A stretch of 44,658 nt of DNA from Myxococcales bacterium (GCA_007131745.1 SLPX01000236.1:1-44658), one strand, 5' to 3'. Counted from the first letter of the stretch, positions 34,180 through 43,736 are shown. Notes: generated by a model from the letters alone, not told the origin. Numbers and translations are program-made.

Positions 34180-35565
34180 GTGAAAAAAAGTCATTTCAAA
34201 ACAGCAGCAACAGTTTTTATTACAGCCGCGTTGGCTTGTTCATTGCAGAAACAGGCCGAGGCGCACCAGGAAACCGTGGAGGAAGAACTGGAGGTGCAAG
34301 AAGGGGTTGATTCATGGGGTCAGTTCGCCGGAGATTTGGGCTTTGGTGTTATCGGCGCCGATGTTTTTACCACTTTGCAGTTGGGAGCGGATATCCGTGA
34401 AGGTGACATGGCCGCCGGGTTTCAGGCTGCTCTTCGTCTTCGAACCGTATCATCAGGAGAAGATAGGGAAAGCGTGATCAGAAGGGAAGATTGGGACGAA
34501 CCTTCAGATTTTGCCAATATAATAAGATACTTAACCTACGGCAAAGATCTGGGATTTCTTGCTTTCGGTCTAAACATCGGTGTGCTTTGTCCCGCGCAAC
34601 TCGGACATGGCACATTGCTGGACAACTACAACAGCATGGTCGATTTGAATTACAATCATTCGGGATTTCAGGCTGCTCTTCGACACGAGTATTTTGGTTT
34701 TGATTTTGTCATGGATGATTTCGTCGCGCCCAAAATTTTGGCTCTGAGGCTGGAAGCCAAATTTAGGGGATTTGCTTTTGGTGTAACAGGAATGACGGAT
34801 CTTAGGGCCCCCAGTCGTGTGCTTTTGGACGACGACGGGGAAAGGAGAGTAACAAAAACCAGAAAACTCTACGTGGAGACAGAACCTCTCGGCTTTGTCG
34901 GATATGACGCATCATATACAGTTGGCGACAAAAAAGGTTTTTGGTTGAAACCATACTTTGACAACAACTGGGTCGTTGGAGGAGGAGGGGGACTTCATGT
35001 CGGAGTTCAAGCCGGCGGGGTTTTTTTCGGAGGAAAACTACAACTTGGGGGACGGGCTGAATACCGAGTCGGATGGAATGAATATGCACCGGGTTATGTA
35101 GATCTCTTCTACGACATACAGAGATACCAGATATCCCTGGGAGATTCCTGGCGGGCAAGGCGGGAGGGATCGCTTGAAACCAAGTCAGCGATTCTTTCCA
35201 CGTTTCCTTCCGTGGCTCATGGAGGTAAATGGGAGGCGGGAATCAGCTATGAAAGACTTTTCTGGCTGCGGTTTGCGTACCATCTGCGGGAGGGACCGCT
35301 TGGTGACATGACCTTCTTGGAAGTTGGAGTGCCTTATGGAAGAAGATGGGTTTTTTCGGGGCTTTTGGCAAAAACAGGACTTTTTGACAAGGATTCAATG
35401 AGTAAAGCCGATGGGCTCTTGGCGGCAGCGGAAGCCAGGGTGGAGATATTGAAACACCTTTATGTTCTGGGACAGTTCAGATATTTATATGGACTGGATA
35501 ATGAAGGCTTGTATCGCGGTGTTGTTTTAGCCAATCTGGCGATTGGAGCTCGATGGGGTTATTAA
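34180..35565 (+). CDS. Putative outer-membrane beta-barrel protein
   Basis: A 461-residue exported protein. The signal peptide (about 1-28) ends at a Q-A-E-A-H site. After an acidic stretch the rest is almost wholly short amphipathic strands rich in Gly, Tyr, Phe and Trp, ending L-A-I-G-A-R-W-G-Y, as in many outer-membrane barrels. A Gly-run G-G-G-G-G-L-H-V-G-V lies near residue 270. I do not recognise a family or ligand. The start is GTG, with GGGAG 9 bases upstream. The PBP1A gene begins 38 bases after the stop, so the two may be co-transcribed. Confidence 0.7.
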   Translation: MKKSHFKTAATVFITAALACSLQKQAEAHQETVEEELEVQEGVDSWGQFAGDLGFGVIGADVFTTLQLGADIREGDMAAGFQAALRLRTVSSGEDRESVIRREDWDEPSDFANIIRYLTYGKDLGFLAFGLNIGVLCPAQLGHGTLLDNYNSMVDLNYNHSGFQAALRHEYFGFDFVMDDFVAPKILALRLEAKFRGFAFGVTGMTDLRAPSRVLLDDDGERRVTKTRKLYVETEPLGFVGYDASYTVGDKKGFWLKPYFDNNWVVGGGGGLHVGVQAGGVFFGGKLQLGGRAEYRVGWNEYAPGYVDLFYDIQRYQISLGDSWRARREGSLETKSAILSTFPSVAHGGKWEAGISYERLFWLRFAYHLREGPLGDMTFLEVGVPYGRRWVFSGLLAKTGLFDKDSMSKADGLLAAAEARVEILKHLYVLGQFRYLYGLDNEGLYRGVVLANLAIGARWGY

Positions 35566-35603
35566 TACATCATAAAAGTCAATGAGCGAATCGGAAGAAC
35601 GGA

Positions 35604-37997
35604 ATGAAGGCAAGCACGGGAAGAACGGTTTTGGGAGAAACAAGGGTGAAGGGAAAGAAAAGAAACAGCCGGCGATTGCAGTCAAGAACGGCGAAAAAGG
35701 ACGTATCCGTTAATCGCAAGTGGCGAATTACAGCTTTGGCGATCAAAATTGTCGGACTTGTTACGGCCGCAGGTTTTCTTTTGGGGGGAGGGTGGTTGCT
35801 CGGCATGTTCCTGGTTTATGGAAGTGATCCTGATTTGCCACGAATAAAAGGGGTAAAAGACTATAGTCCCTTGCAAGTGACTAGGGTGTTTTCGAGAGAT
35901 GGACGGCTCATAGGGGAGATCTTCGAGGAACGTAGGACGGTGGTGGGTCTGGACAAGATGCCGCGCCATCTAATAAACGCTGCGATTGCAGCGGAGGATT
36001 CCCGGTTTTTCGAACATAAGGGTCTGGACAAAATGGGTATGGTAAGAGCCTTCCTCGCGAATCTTCGTGCCGGCAAATATGTTCAGGGCGGAAGCACAAT
36101 CACTCAGCAAGTGGTCAAGACTCTGTTTTTGTCTCCCGAAAGAACCATGAAAAGAAAGGTTCAGGAATTGATTCTTGCGCGTAGGCTTGAGCAGGCTTTG
36201 ACCAAGGAGGAAATTCTGGGGATTTATCTGAACCAGATCTACTATGGGCATGGAAGGTACGGAGTTGGAGAAGCGGCTCGATATTTTTTCAACAAGGATG
36301 TTTCCGATCTAGCGCTGGAGGAAGCCGCTCTTTTAGCTGGGTTGCCTCAAAGCCCTGCCGGGTTGTCTCCCATAAGGCACCCGGAGGCGGCTCGGAAAAG
36401 GCGGAAATACGTGTTGGGACGCATGGCCCACATGGGATTCATAGAACCAGCGGAAGCGGAAAAATTGTCCGCTGAGCCGATTCGACTGGATTTGAGCGCG
36501 GGTGATGATATCGGCAAATGCCCGGAAATTTTCACTGAGGTAAGGCGGCGTCTGACCTTGCGTTTCGGAAAGAAAGTTTTGAACCGTTTGGGTCTGGATG
36601 TGATCACGAGCTGTGATTTGAAACTACAAGCGTTTGCTGAGAATTCAGTTCGCGATGGTTTGACGAATTTAGAGAGAAGATGGCTGCGGAACCAGAAAAG
36701 ATACCCGGAAAAGCAATGGCCCAGGATTTACAAGCATTGGCAGAAGACGAGAAAAAGTTCGTTCGGGAAAGGAGATGTTGTCCGGGCGTTGGTTGTTAAA
36801 GGGCTCGATGACGGCGGGGCGGCTTTAAATTTAGACGAAAAAGTAACAGCAAAACTCCGCCCGGTTCCTGGGTTTAAGAAAACAAAAAAATTCGCAGGGT
36901 TGCAAAGAGGACAAGTTCTTACCGTAGTGCTGGAGGATACGGATGAAGAAGGGTTTGACTATGCAGCGCAGTGGAAAGGACCACAGGCGGCCCTTGCTGC
37001 GGTGGATGTTCGAACCAGGCATGTAAAGGCGATGGTTGGAGGAAGAAACTTCAGGAGGGGAGATTTTAATCGAGCTTTGCATTCCCGCCGGCAACCGGGA
37101 TCGGCATTTAAGCCCATTGTCTATACAGCAGCCTTGTCGACGGGCAGGTACACCCCCGCCAGCCTTTTGCCGGACGCGCCGGAGGTTTTCAGGCTGTGGA
37201 AGCCGCGAAATGCGGGCAGAAGAGAGTTTATGGGGCCGGTCCGGCTGAGATCCGCATTGGCCGTGTCTCTAAACACAGTGGCGATCAAATTGCTTTCGGA
37301 GGTGGGCATAGAAAACGTTCATGAAACAGCTCGGAAAATGGGCATCAAGTCTAGGCTTACAGCGGATCTCTCTCTTGCTCTTGGATCTTCCGGGGTCACC
37401 GTTCTCGAGATCACCAATTCAATGACAACCCTTGCAGCCGGAGGTCTTTATGAAGAACCCGAATTCATAATAAGGATAGGTGATCGAAACATGGGTGACG
37501 ACAAAACGAAAAAACGTGTGTTGGATGAAAATGTCGCCTATGTCATGACCGACATGATGACTTCCGTTATAAGGGAAGGCACAGGCGCTCGAGCGGCCGG
37601 GTTAAAAAGGCCGGCCGCCGGAAAAACAGGTACCACAAACAACAGCAGGGATGGATGGTTTTTGGGATTCACTCCGCAGCTTACAACTGGTGTTTGGGTG
37701 GGGTTCGACGATTACCTCGAATCGCTTGGACCGGGAGAATCCGGAGGGAGAACCGCTTTGCCCATATGGCTTGATTTCATGCAAAACGCTTTGCAGGGGC
37801 AGGCCGTCGAAGAATTTGTTCAGCCTCAAGGGGTTGTGGTCAGAAGAATAGATCCGAAAAGCGGGCTCTTGGCGACGGCTGATATGAAAGATGCCATTTT
37901 GGAAGTTTTTGTGGAAGGAACCGATCCCAAAGAGTCAGCTCCCTCCATAGAAGACATCGATCCGGCGGATTTGCTTTTGCTGGGAAACGACTCCTGA
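35604..37997 (+). CDS. Penicillin-binding protein 1A-type transglycosylase/transpeptidase
   Basis: A 797-residue bifunctional peptidoglycan synthase. A basic cytoplasmic tail (about 1-42) is followed by one membrane segment (about 44-70). The GT51 domain has A-A-E-D-S-R-F-F-E-H with catalytic Glu131, then Q-G-G-S-T-I-T-Q-Q. An OB-like insert (about 390-460) precedes the transpeptidase with S-A-F-K (Ser500 to Lys503), S-L-N (555-557) and K-T-G-T-T (from Lys674). All catalytic motifs are intact. It builds and crosslinks glycan strands at the outer face of the inner membrane. GGAAG lies about 8 bases before the ATG. It ends 17 bases from the convergent Cache-like gene. Confidence 0.96.
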   Translation: MKASTGRTVLGETRVKGKKRNSRRLQSRTAKKDVSVNRKWRITALAIKIVGLVTAAGFLLGGGWLLGMFLVYGSDPDLPRIKGVKDYSPLQVTRVFSRDGRLIGEIFEERRTVVGLDKMPRHLINAAIAAEDSRFFEHKGLDKMGMVRAFLANLRAGKYVQGGSTITQQVVKTLFLSPERTMKRKVQELILARRLEQALTKEEILGIYLNQIYYGHGRYGVGEAARYFFNKDVSDLALEEAALLAGLPQSPAGLSPIRHPEAARKRRKYVLGRMAHMGFIEPAEAEKLSAEPIRLDLSAGDDIGKCPEIFTEVRRRLTLRFGKKVLNRLGLDVITSCDLKLQAFAENSVRDGLTNLERRWLRNQKRYPEKQWPRIYKHWQKTRKSSFGKGDVVRALVVKGLDDGGAALNLDEKVTAKLRPVPGFKKTKKFAGLQRGQVLTVVLEDTDEEGFDYAAQWKGPQAALAAVDVRTRHVKAMVGGRNFRRGDFNRALHSRRQPGSAFKPIVYTAALSTGRYTPASLLPDAPEVFRLWKPRNAGRREFMGPVRLRSALAVSLNTVAIKLLSEVGIENVHETARKMGIKSRLTADLSLALGSSGVTVLEITNSMTTLAAGGLYEEPEFIIRIGDRNMGDDKTKKRVLDENVAYVMTDMMTSVIREGTGARAAGLKRPAAGKTGTTNNSRDGWFLGFTPQLTTGVWVGFDDYLESLGPGESGGRTALPIWLDFMQNALQGQAVEEFVQPQGVVVRRIDPKSGLLATADMKDAILEVFVEGTDPKESAPSIEDIDPADLLLLGNDS

Positions 37998-38014
37998 ACA
38001 AATCGGCCGAGTCA

Positions 38015-39781
38015 TCAGCTTTTTACGGGGTGCGCTTTCAAAGCTGCTTTTCCGGCCTTGATGTATACCTCGAACCTGACACCTTTGCACGCCTGTGAGG
38101 CCATTATTTGGTCCCGGCTCTTGATAAGCTGTTTTCGGAAGGTTTCATAGGTCAGCGCAGCGACGTTTTCATTGCATGCTTGTTTCTTGGAAACGAATTC
38201 ATCAAAAACATCTTTGAAATGAGCTTCAACGTCGGAAGGAACTTCTTCACCGGGTAAACCACCGACTCGACCCCCTCCACCGACAGCGGGTTCTCCGGCA
38301 AAAGCCTTTGTCGAAGCGGCCGAAGGATCGACCATAGTTGCAGGGCGAATGCCCTTTTGTCCTCCGAAGGGAGGTGGTGTCGGGGGTTTATTTGAATCTG
38401 TTGTCTTGGACTCAGGCGGTAGTACCGAGCCAAGGGGTGAAGCTTCTTTTAGGGCCGGTGGAGCAGTTGTCGGAGAGGGAGGTGGAGGAGAATAATCATC
38501 TTCGGCTATTCGAGGTTCTATTTCTCCCAAGACTTCGTTGAGATCCTTGTCGTGTAATGCCGGTTTTCCGGAACTCCGCTCAGCTGCTTTTTCAAGGGCC
38601 TCGTTAACGGCGATAGCTATCAAGCTGAATTTTCCGCGGAATTTTGTTTCCTCGAGTTTTTCTTTTTCGCCGGAGATAAGAGATCGCGCTTGTTTAAGCA
38701 ACCGGCCGGAAGGGATGTCTCCTTCCCAAAGTAGGAGAAACATTCCAAGAATCAAGCCGAGAATACTTCCCATTATGACCCAGATGTAAGGAAACTGCAT
38801 TAACAGGTGTTCTCTGGGTGTTTGGCCTGAAAGAAATGCAAAAGGCCCAAGGGTGGCCGGAAACTTCCAGAGAATGGACCAGTAATTGCCGGGACCGGAA
38901 GCAGATCCCGGCAACCTGCCGAGTACCATGAGATATTTATCATTATTGATTCGGATGGTTTCAGCAGGAGATCTGCCGATTGATTTATCCGACAGCAATT
39001 CTTCGTGTTTTTTTTGAAAAACCGGACCGTATTTTGCCCATATCTCTGTTTGTGTCGTCCATGCAACCGGTCGATCCCCTGCGTAAAAACACAACTCCAG
39101 GCCGAGAGCAGCCTTTGCGGGTTCTTCTTTGTCGGAGTCTTCTTCAGATGCTTGCGATGCTCCCAAAAAACCGGCGAGAGTGGAAACAAAATCATTGTCA
39201 ATGGGAATCTCCGCCCGGATTGCTCCAGCTCGCTGAATGTTTTCACCTTCCCTTACCAGTCTGACCGGACAAGAAAACACCCAGTACAACGCGCCGCCTC
39301 TCTGGATGGTGTTGTCCATGCAATACCCTCTCAAGGCGTGCTTGATTTCAGGCAGTCCCGCCATGCTGTCGTCCACCTTTCCTCCTCCTCCGTGACTGGC
39401 TCTTACTCGGCCTTTTCGGTCGGTGATAACAATATTGTCGGCGTTGAACCCGCTCTTTTTGTTAGCTTCTTCCAAGGCGTTTTTTAATTCCTCTATGGGG
39501 GGCTTCTCCTTGGGGTCCTCTTTTTCCGGTTTTTCGGGGGATTGAAGCGCAAGCAGTGGTCTTGCGATCCTGGGCTCTTTTCCAATGTTTGATAACACGT
39601 CCAGCCTTTTTCTGGACTGAATCTGCATGTGAAGATCTACAAGGCCTTGTGCAACATCGAGCTGCTTTTCCAAGGATTCGTCAAGACGATATTCAGCGGG
39701 TCTCGGCGCAAGAAAAAAGGCTACGGTGAGAACCACGGCGAACAAGGTTACCAACAGAAACCAAATGCGTGAAAAGAACAT
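38015..39781 (-). CDS. Cache-like membrane protein with MXAN_5187-like C-terminus
   Basis: A 588-residue protein with two membrane segments (about 5-25 and 327-351). The periplasmic part (about 26-326) has Cache-like features: I-V-I-T-D-R-K-G-R-V-R-A near 120, A-L-Y-W-V-F-S-C-P-V and A-G-A-I-R-A-E-I-P-I-D. A HAMP-like or helical stretch follows the second segment, then a Pro/Ser-rich linker (about 430-510). The small C-terminal domain (about 515-588) contains L-T-Y-E-T-F-R-K-Q-L, V-R-F-E-V-Y-I-K-A-G-K-A-A-L-K-A. That ending resembles a domain I recall from myxobacterial proteins (MXAN_5187 type), from memory. There is no kinase, GGDEF or methyl-accepting output. AAGGA precedes the ATG. It lies 53 bases after the cupredoxin-like gene and is probably in one operon with it. 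Confidence 0.75.
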   Translation of the reverse strand: MFFSRIWFLLVTLFAVVLTVAFFLAPRPAEYRLDESLEKQLDVAQGLVDLHMQIQSRKRLDVLSNIGKEPRIARPLLALQSPEKPEKEDPKEKPPIEELKNALEEANKKSGFNADNIVITDRKGRVRASHGGGGKVDDSMAGLPEIKHALRGYCMDNTIQRGGALYWVFSCPVRLVREGENIQRAGAIRAEIPIDNDFVSTLAGFLGASQASEEDSDKEEPAKAALGLELCFYAGDRPVAWTTQTEIWAKYGPVFQKKHEELLSDKSIGRSPAETIRINNDKYLMVLGRLPGSASGPGNYWSILWKFPATLGPFAFLSGQTPREHLLMQFPYIWVIMGSILGLILGMFLLLWEGDIPSGRLLKQARSLISGEKEKLEETKFRGKFSLIAIAVNEALEKAAERSSGKPALHDKDLNEVLGEIEPRIAEDDYSPPPPSPTTAPPALKEASPLGSVLPPESKTTDSNKPPTPPPFGGQKGIRPATMVDPSAASTKAFAGEPAVGGGGRVGGLPGEEVPSDVEAHFKDVFDEFVSKKQACNENVAALTYETFRKQLIKSRDQIMASQACKGVRFEVYIKAGKAALKAHPVKS

Positions 39782-39834
39782 CTTTCTATTTTCCTTCTTA
39801 GTTGTCGGATTTCATGCCGGACAGGTCAGCATTA

Positions 39835-40695
39835 TCAACGGCGTTTTCTTCTACGCCGATGTGATCGCGGATCCGTGCTTTTGTTGTTTTTCTCATTGTT
39901 TTTTTCGTCAACGCCGTTTTCCTGGCCGGTGTTTTCTTCTGTGTTTTCTTCGGGGGGTTCTTTTTTCTTTTCTACCAGGTTCAAATCGAGACGAAGCCCC
40001 TTGCGATCAACGGTTATGCTTTTTTCATGAATGGTTTCGCCCTTTCGCCACACTCTTAACGTGTATTTGCCGGGAGGAACCCGGGGAATGGAAAAATGGC
40101 CCCGTGGTCCTACAATAGCGTACGATGTCGAGTGTACGAACGCGACCCCTCCTCTCATGTGGTCGAAATATTTGCAACGCAGTGGATAATAAAGAACCTC
40201 GCCCCTTTTCAGGGAAGGAAGAGATGCGAATTTCATGGTTGATGCGGTGCCGCTTTCTATGAATTCGACATCAATGTTCTTGTTTCCGGGAGAATAAACA
40301 CCATGCCTGAAACGATCGGTGTTGCGGATAGTCACGTAGTACGACTGCCCTTCTTTGGGAATAGCTATAAGCGGCGGTTCAAAATCAACACCGCCCAAAA
40401 TGATGGTGAGATCTTTGCCTGAAAGGGCTTTTCGCGCATCTTTAGGATTCCAGTGGTCCAGGGTAATGATGTATTTGGAGTATACCGGTCGGCAAGGGGG
40501 ATGCGGAAGGCTGGGGACACCGAAAGACCAATATGCGGTCTCTGCGGGAGCGCATTGATCTTTCATATCGAGATCTCTCGAAGCTCTCAACGTTCCGGTG
40601 ATCATAGCAGTGCCGCCTCGTTGGGCCTCGGCCGACCGGGTGAAACCCGTGGCCGATAAAGCGGTGAAAAACAAGATACAGACCTTGATACGCAT
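39835..40695 (-). CDS. Periplasmic cupredoxin-like protein
   Basis: A 286-residue exported protein with a signal peptide (about 1-24, ending S-A-E-A). Residues about 95-220 resemble the cupredoxin-like proteins sometimes labelled methylamine-utilisation protein: I-R-N-T-D-R-F-R-H (His131), C-K-Y-F-D-H-M-R-G (Cys174, His179, Met180), then G-H-F-S-I-P-R-V-P-P-G-K-Y-T-L-R-V-W. In the usual form the Cys and second His are two residues apart and Met follows later. Here the spacing is C-x4-H-M, so copper binding is doubtful. The C-terminal 60 residues are Glu/Asn-rich and end in a basic run R-R-R-R-K-R-R. AAAGG lies 11 bases before the ATG. It is probably co-transcribed with the Cache-like gene. 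Confidence 0.72.
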   Translation of the reverse strand: MRIKVCILFFTALSATGFTRSAEAQRGGTAMITGTLRASRDLDMKDQCAPAETAYWSFGVPSLPHPPCRPVYSKYIITLDHWNPKDARKALSGKDLTIILGGVDFEPPLIAIPKEGQSYYVTIRNTDRFRHGVYSPGNKNIDVEFIESGTASTMKFASLPSLKRGEVLYYPLRCKYFDHMRGGVAFVHSTSYAIVGPRGHFSIPRVPPGKYTLRVWRKGETIHEKSITVDRKGLRLDLNLVEKKKEPPEENTEENTGQENGVDEKNNEKNNKSTDPRSHRRRRKRR

Positions 40696-40864
40696 GGGAC
40701 CGGTGACCTTTCTATCAATTCAATACAGGAATCAGCTTGTCGAATGATTTTACGAACGAACGGTTCTTTTGCAAGGTCTTTAGAAACATCGTCATTTCAG
40801 AAAAACCGAACATATTTAAATCAAGAGGAAACTTTTAGCGATCTCGTCCGAAAACTAAGGGGTG
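40696..40864. promoter_or_regulatory. Divergent gap between cupredoxin-like gene and comEC
   Basis: About 169 bases with no gene. Promoters for both directions must lie here or nearby. I find only weak candidates, such as TTGCAA with TCATTT 17 bases later on the plus strand. AAGGGG at 40857-40862 serves comEC but is very close to its ATG. Confidence 0.3.
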
Positions 40865-43258
40865 ATGACTGTTTTGATAGGAATAACCGGAGCATTTTTG
40901 TCGGGTATCTTGGCAAATCTTGTTCTTGATGTCAGCCTGTTGTTCTGCGCTGTTGGTGGAATCTGCTCTGCCGCGGCCGTGTTCATTCTCCCTGAAAAGA
41001 TGGTGAAGAGTCTGTTTGTCGGGGGTTTTTTCTTGGGGTTTGTGACAGGACAGGCGGGGCTCAGGAAGGAAGATCCGATCATTGAAAGCAGCCCGAACAT
41101 AGAGAGAAAAGGAAACGTGACGGTTACGGGACGGGTTGTCGAGATCGATGTGCGCCTGAATGGAACAATGCTCCTTGTGCTGGAACGAGCCGCTTACAAG
41201 GAATGCAAAGAGTGCTCATGGGAACCTATACCTCGAAAAATTGAAGTAATGCTCTTTGAGGGGCGGTATTCGGTTGATCCGGGTGATGCTTTGTTGATGA
41301 GAGGAACACTTGCACCGGTTTACCCGGGAAGGGTGTTTGCCGGTGGGCGATCTGTCAGGGAGCGGACGGCAAGGGTGACAATCTACAAAGCTTGTTCTCT
41401 TGCGAAGCTGGGTGGACGCGGCGAGGAAAATGATCTCGTAAAATCAACCGGGTTTCGTTTGCGACGGAGAGTGGAAAAGTTGTTGTTTGACTTGCCTGGC
41501 GGCAAGGGAAGATCCTTTCTTTGGGGAATCCTGCTGGGACCCGCCGCGAATCTTCCTCCGGACATGAGAGATCACTTCGCTTCTCTCGGCTTATCTCACT
41601 TGTTGGCGATCAGTGGATTGCACATGGCTATTTTGGGAGGCACAGTCTTTTTTCTTTTTTCTTTTTTGTCGAAAAGCATCCCTTTTGCAGCAAGTCGCTG
41701 TTATTGGTCCAAGCCTGCCGCGCTTGCAACGTTTCCAGTGGTGTTTTTTCACTGGATCATTGTCGGGGGCCGGCCGTCGACAACCCGTGCGGCCGTTATG
41801 CTTTCAGCCTTTTTGGGAGCAAAGTTATTTTCTCGTCCTTCATCTGCGAAAAACGCTCTTGCACTCGGAGCGGTGGGGCTTCTTTCCTGGCGGCCTGAAT
41901 GGGTCCGGAATCCTGGGTTTCAGATGTCTTTTACAGTGGTGGCATGTCTTTGTATTTGCAGTGAGATCGTGCACGGAGAGAAAGAGAACAATCCGGATTG
42001 GATGCGAAAGAGGGTTTTTTTGGAACGAATTCGAAATGTTCTTTGGAACTTGACATGGGTTTCCACCGCAGCGGGATTGGCTGTCGGCGGTCTGGTCGCT
42101 TATCACTTTGGGCGGATTGCTGTTTGGAGTTTGCCGGCTAACTTGTTGGCTGTTCCTGTTGTCTGCTGGATCATTTTACCCATTGCATTCACTGGAATCA
42201 TCGTGGGACTGCTTTGGCCGAGTCTGGGCGGCGCAATTCTTTTGGGAGTCTCCGCTGTATCATCGGAGTTCGTTCGGGTTGTTGAATACACGGCGACCAT
42301 TCTTCCTCAAGTTCATGTTACGATCTCAGGAGCGGAGGTTGGTTTTTACTATTCGGTTTTGTTTTTCCTCTTGCTTTGGAAACACCCCTCTACTTCATGG
42401 CGGAAGGGTGGATGGGCGGCCGGAATTATGGCTGGTTTGCTGGTGATTTCGGTTGTTTTCCCGATACGAGGGAGGGTCGATAATCCAAAGATTTCTTTTC
42501 TAAACATCGGTCAGGGGGAAGCGATTCTTATCGAGCTGCCGACCGGGCACAACATCTTGGTGGACACGGGAGACGGTTTTGAAAAGGGAGTAGATCATTG
42601 CACCAAAACCTTGTTGCCGTTTCTCAGGCAGCGAAAGGTGAAGCGGTTGGATTTGTTGATCATTACCCACCCGCACATGGATCACATGGGAGGAGCGGTA
42701 TGTTTAATAGGTGCATTGGATGTTCGGGAGTTGTGGACGAATGGAGAAACAGATCCGGATGGTTACATTTCTTTTGTGATTGAGACCGCTAAAAGAAGAG
42801 GGGTTCGGGTTCAAGAGGCGGAGAGCCGCGTTTACGGCGAAACTTTGCTGGAATTGATGCATCCTCTTGGAAGAAACAAGCAACGCGCCGAACCCATGCC
42901 GATGTTGGACATGAATGACAATTCTCTTGTTTTCATGCTCATCCATCCCAACGGCAAAATTTTATTGACCGGCGATATTGGTGAAGAAGCTGAAAGCATT
43001 TTGGAAACAGCGGCGATAAAGGCGGATGTTCTAAAAGTGCCTCACCACGGATCTCGGGGTTCTTCAAAAAGAACGTTTTTGGAAAAGGTGTCTCCCCGGT
43101 ACGCTGTTGTTTGTGCAAGAGGTCCGCCGCCCGGATTCCGGGACATGGAGGCCAGGTACAAATCCCTCGGAATAAAGCTTTTTTCCACATGGCGAAGTGG
43201 AGTAATTACGGTTGTTCTGAAAAAAGAAGGGATTCAAACAAGTTTTGAGTTTCGTTAA
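40865..43258 (+). CDS. comEC: ComEC/Rec2 DNA-uptake channel protein
   Basis: A 797-residue inner-membrane protein for DNA translocation in natural transformation. N-terminal membrane segments (about 5-65) are followed by a DUF4131/OB-like domain (about 75-180) and the competence domain with about eight membrane helices (about 215-520). The hallmark L-A-I-S-G-L-H-M-A-I-L-G is near residue 255. The C-terminal metallo-beta-lactamase-like domain (about 535-790) has N-I-G-Q-G-E-A, T-H-P-H-M-D-H-M-G-G, L-T-G-D-I-G and V-P-H-H-G-S-R-G-S-S, all intact. The start is uncertain: ATG at 40865 is close to AAGGGG, and GTG at 40862 and TTG at 40874 are alternatives. No other competence genes are in the window. 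Confidence 0.94.
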   Translation: MTVLIGITGAFLSGILANLVLDVSLLFCAVGGICSAAAVFILPEKMVKSLFVGGFFLGFVTGQAGLRKEDPIIESSPNIERKGNVTVTGRVVEIDVRLNGTMLLVLERAAYKECKECSWEPIPRKIEVMLFEGRYSVDPGDALLMRGTLAPVYPGRVFAGGRSVRERTARVTIYKACSLAKLGGRGEENDLVKSTGFRLRRRVEKLLFDLPGGKGRSFLWGILLGPAANLPPDMRDHFASLGLSHLLAISGLHMAILGGTVFFLFSFLSKSIPFAASRCYWSKPAALATFPVVFFHWIIVGGRPSTTRAAVMLSAFLGAKLFSRPSSAKNALALGAVGLLSWRPEWVRNPGFQMSFTVVACLCICSEIVHGEKENNPDWMRKRVFLERIRNVLWNLTWVSTAAGLAVGGLVAYHFGRIAVWSLPANLLAVPVVCWIILPIAFTGIIVGLLWPSLGGAILLGVSAVSSEFVRVVEYTATILPQVHVTISGAEVGFYYSVLFFLLLWKHPSTSWRKGGWAAGIMAGLLVISVVFPIRGRVDNPKISFLNIGQGEAILIELPTGHNILVDTGDGFEKGVDHCTKTLLPFLRQRKVKRLDLLIITHPHMDHMGGAVCLIGALDVRELWTNGETDPDGYISFVIETAKRRGVRVQEAESRVYGETLLELMHPLGRNKQRAEPMPMLDMNDNSLVFMLIHPNGKILLTGDIGEEAESILETAAIKADVLKVPHHGSRGSSKRTFLEKVSPRYAVVCARGPPPGFRDMEARYKSLGIKLFSTWRSGVITVVLKKEGIQTSFEFR

Positions 43259-43360
43259 AAATCGTTGCGAAATGATGTCAAAATGGCTTTTTCCGGGAAA
43301 CAGATGAAAACATTCTCGTCGCGGCTTTTAGACCATGGTCGTCTTGTCTGTTTGAGTGTC

Positions 43361-43387
43361 TTGACAGCGTTGAGTTGCTGATATAGC
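43361..43387 (+). promoter_or_regulatory. Promoter of the rpsP operon
   Basis: TTGACA (43361-43366), 15 bases, TATAGC (43382-43387). A 17-base reading to TAGCTT is also possible. Transcription would begin near 43395, giving rpsP a leader of about 85 bases. Confidence 0.6.
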
Positions 43388-43478
43388 TTTGCTTTCCTGT
43401 TTCGCCCCATGGCGGAAAACGAGGAGAAACTAAACGTATCGGCCTGAAAAGGCGGATTTGCATTGGAGGTATGTTAAG

Positions 43479-43736
43479 ATGGCCGTCAAGTTGAGATTGG
43501 CCAGATCCGGAGCCAAGAAAAAGCCGTTTTACAGGATCGTGGCAACCGATTCAAGAAGTCCAAGAGATGGACGTTTCATCGAAAGACTCGGGTTCTACGA
43601 TCCCAACACAGATCCGCCCACAATGCGGGTGGATCTCGAGAGAGTTGATTATTGGCTTTCTGTAGGCGCGACTTCTTCCGAAAGGGTCGCCAAGATCATC
43701 CGGACTGCCGGGAAACAGGCGCAGGCAACCAGTTGA
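43479..43736 (+). CDS. rpsP: 30S ribosomal protein bS16
   Basis: An 85-residue ribosomal protein of the small subunit. Matches are [33 protein letters not shown] and L-G-F-Y-D-P-N-T. The ATG at 43479 is preferred over a reading from 43458 because GGAGG (43465-43469) is 9 bases upstream and the family N-terminus begins there. It starts the usual rpsP-khpA-rimM order. The signal recognition particle gene ffh, often just before rpsP, is not here. Confidence 0.98.
   Translation: MAVKLRLARSGAKKKPFYRIVATDSRSPRDGRFIERLGFYDPNTDPPTMRVDLERVDYWLSVGATSSERVAKIIRTAGKQAQATS

Noticed and set aside
37998..38014. Terminator between PBP1A and the Cache-like gene
   Set aside because: Only 17 bases lie between the stops, with no hairpin followed by a T-run.
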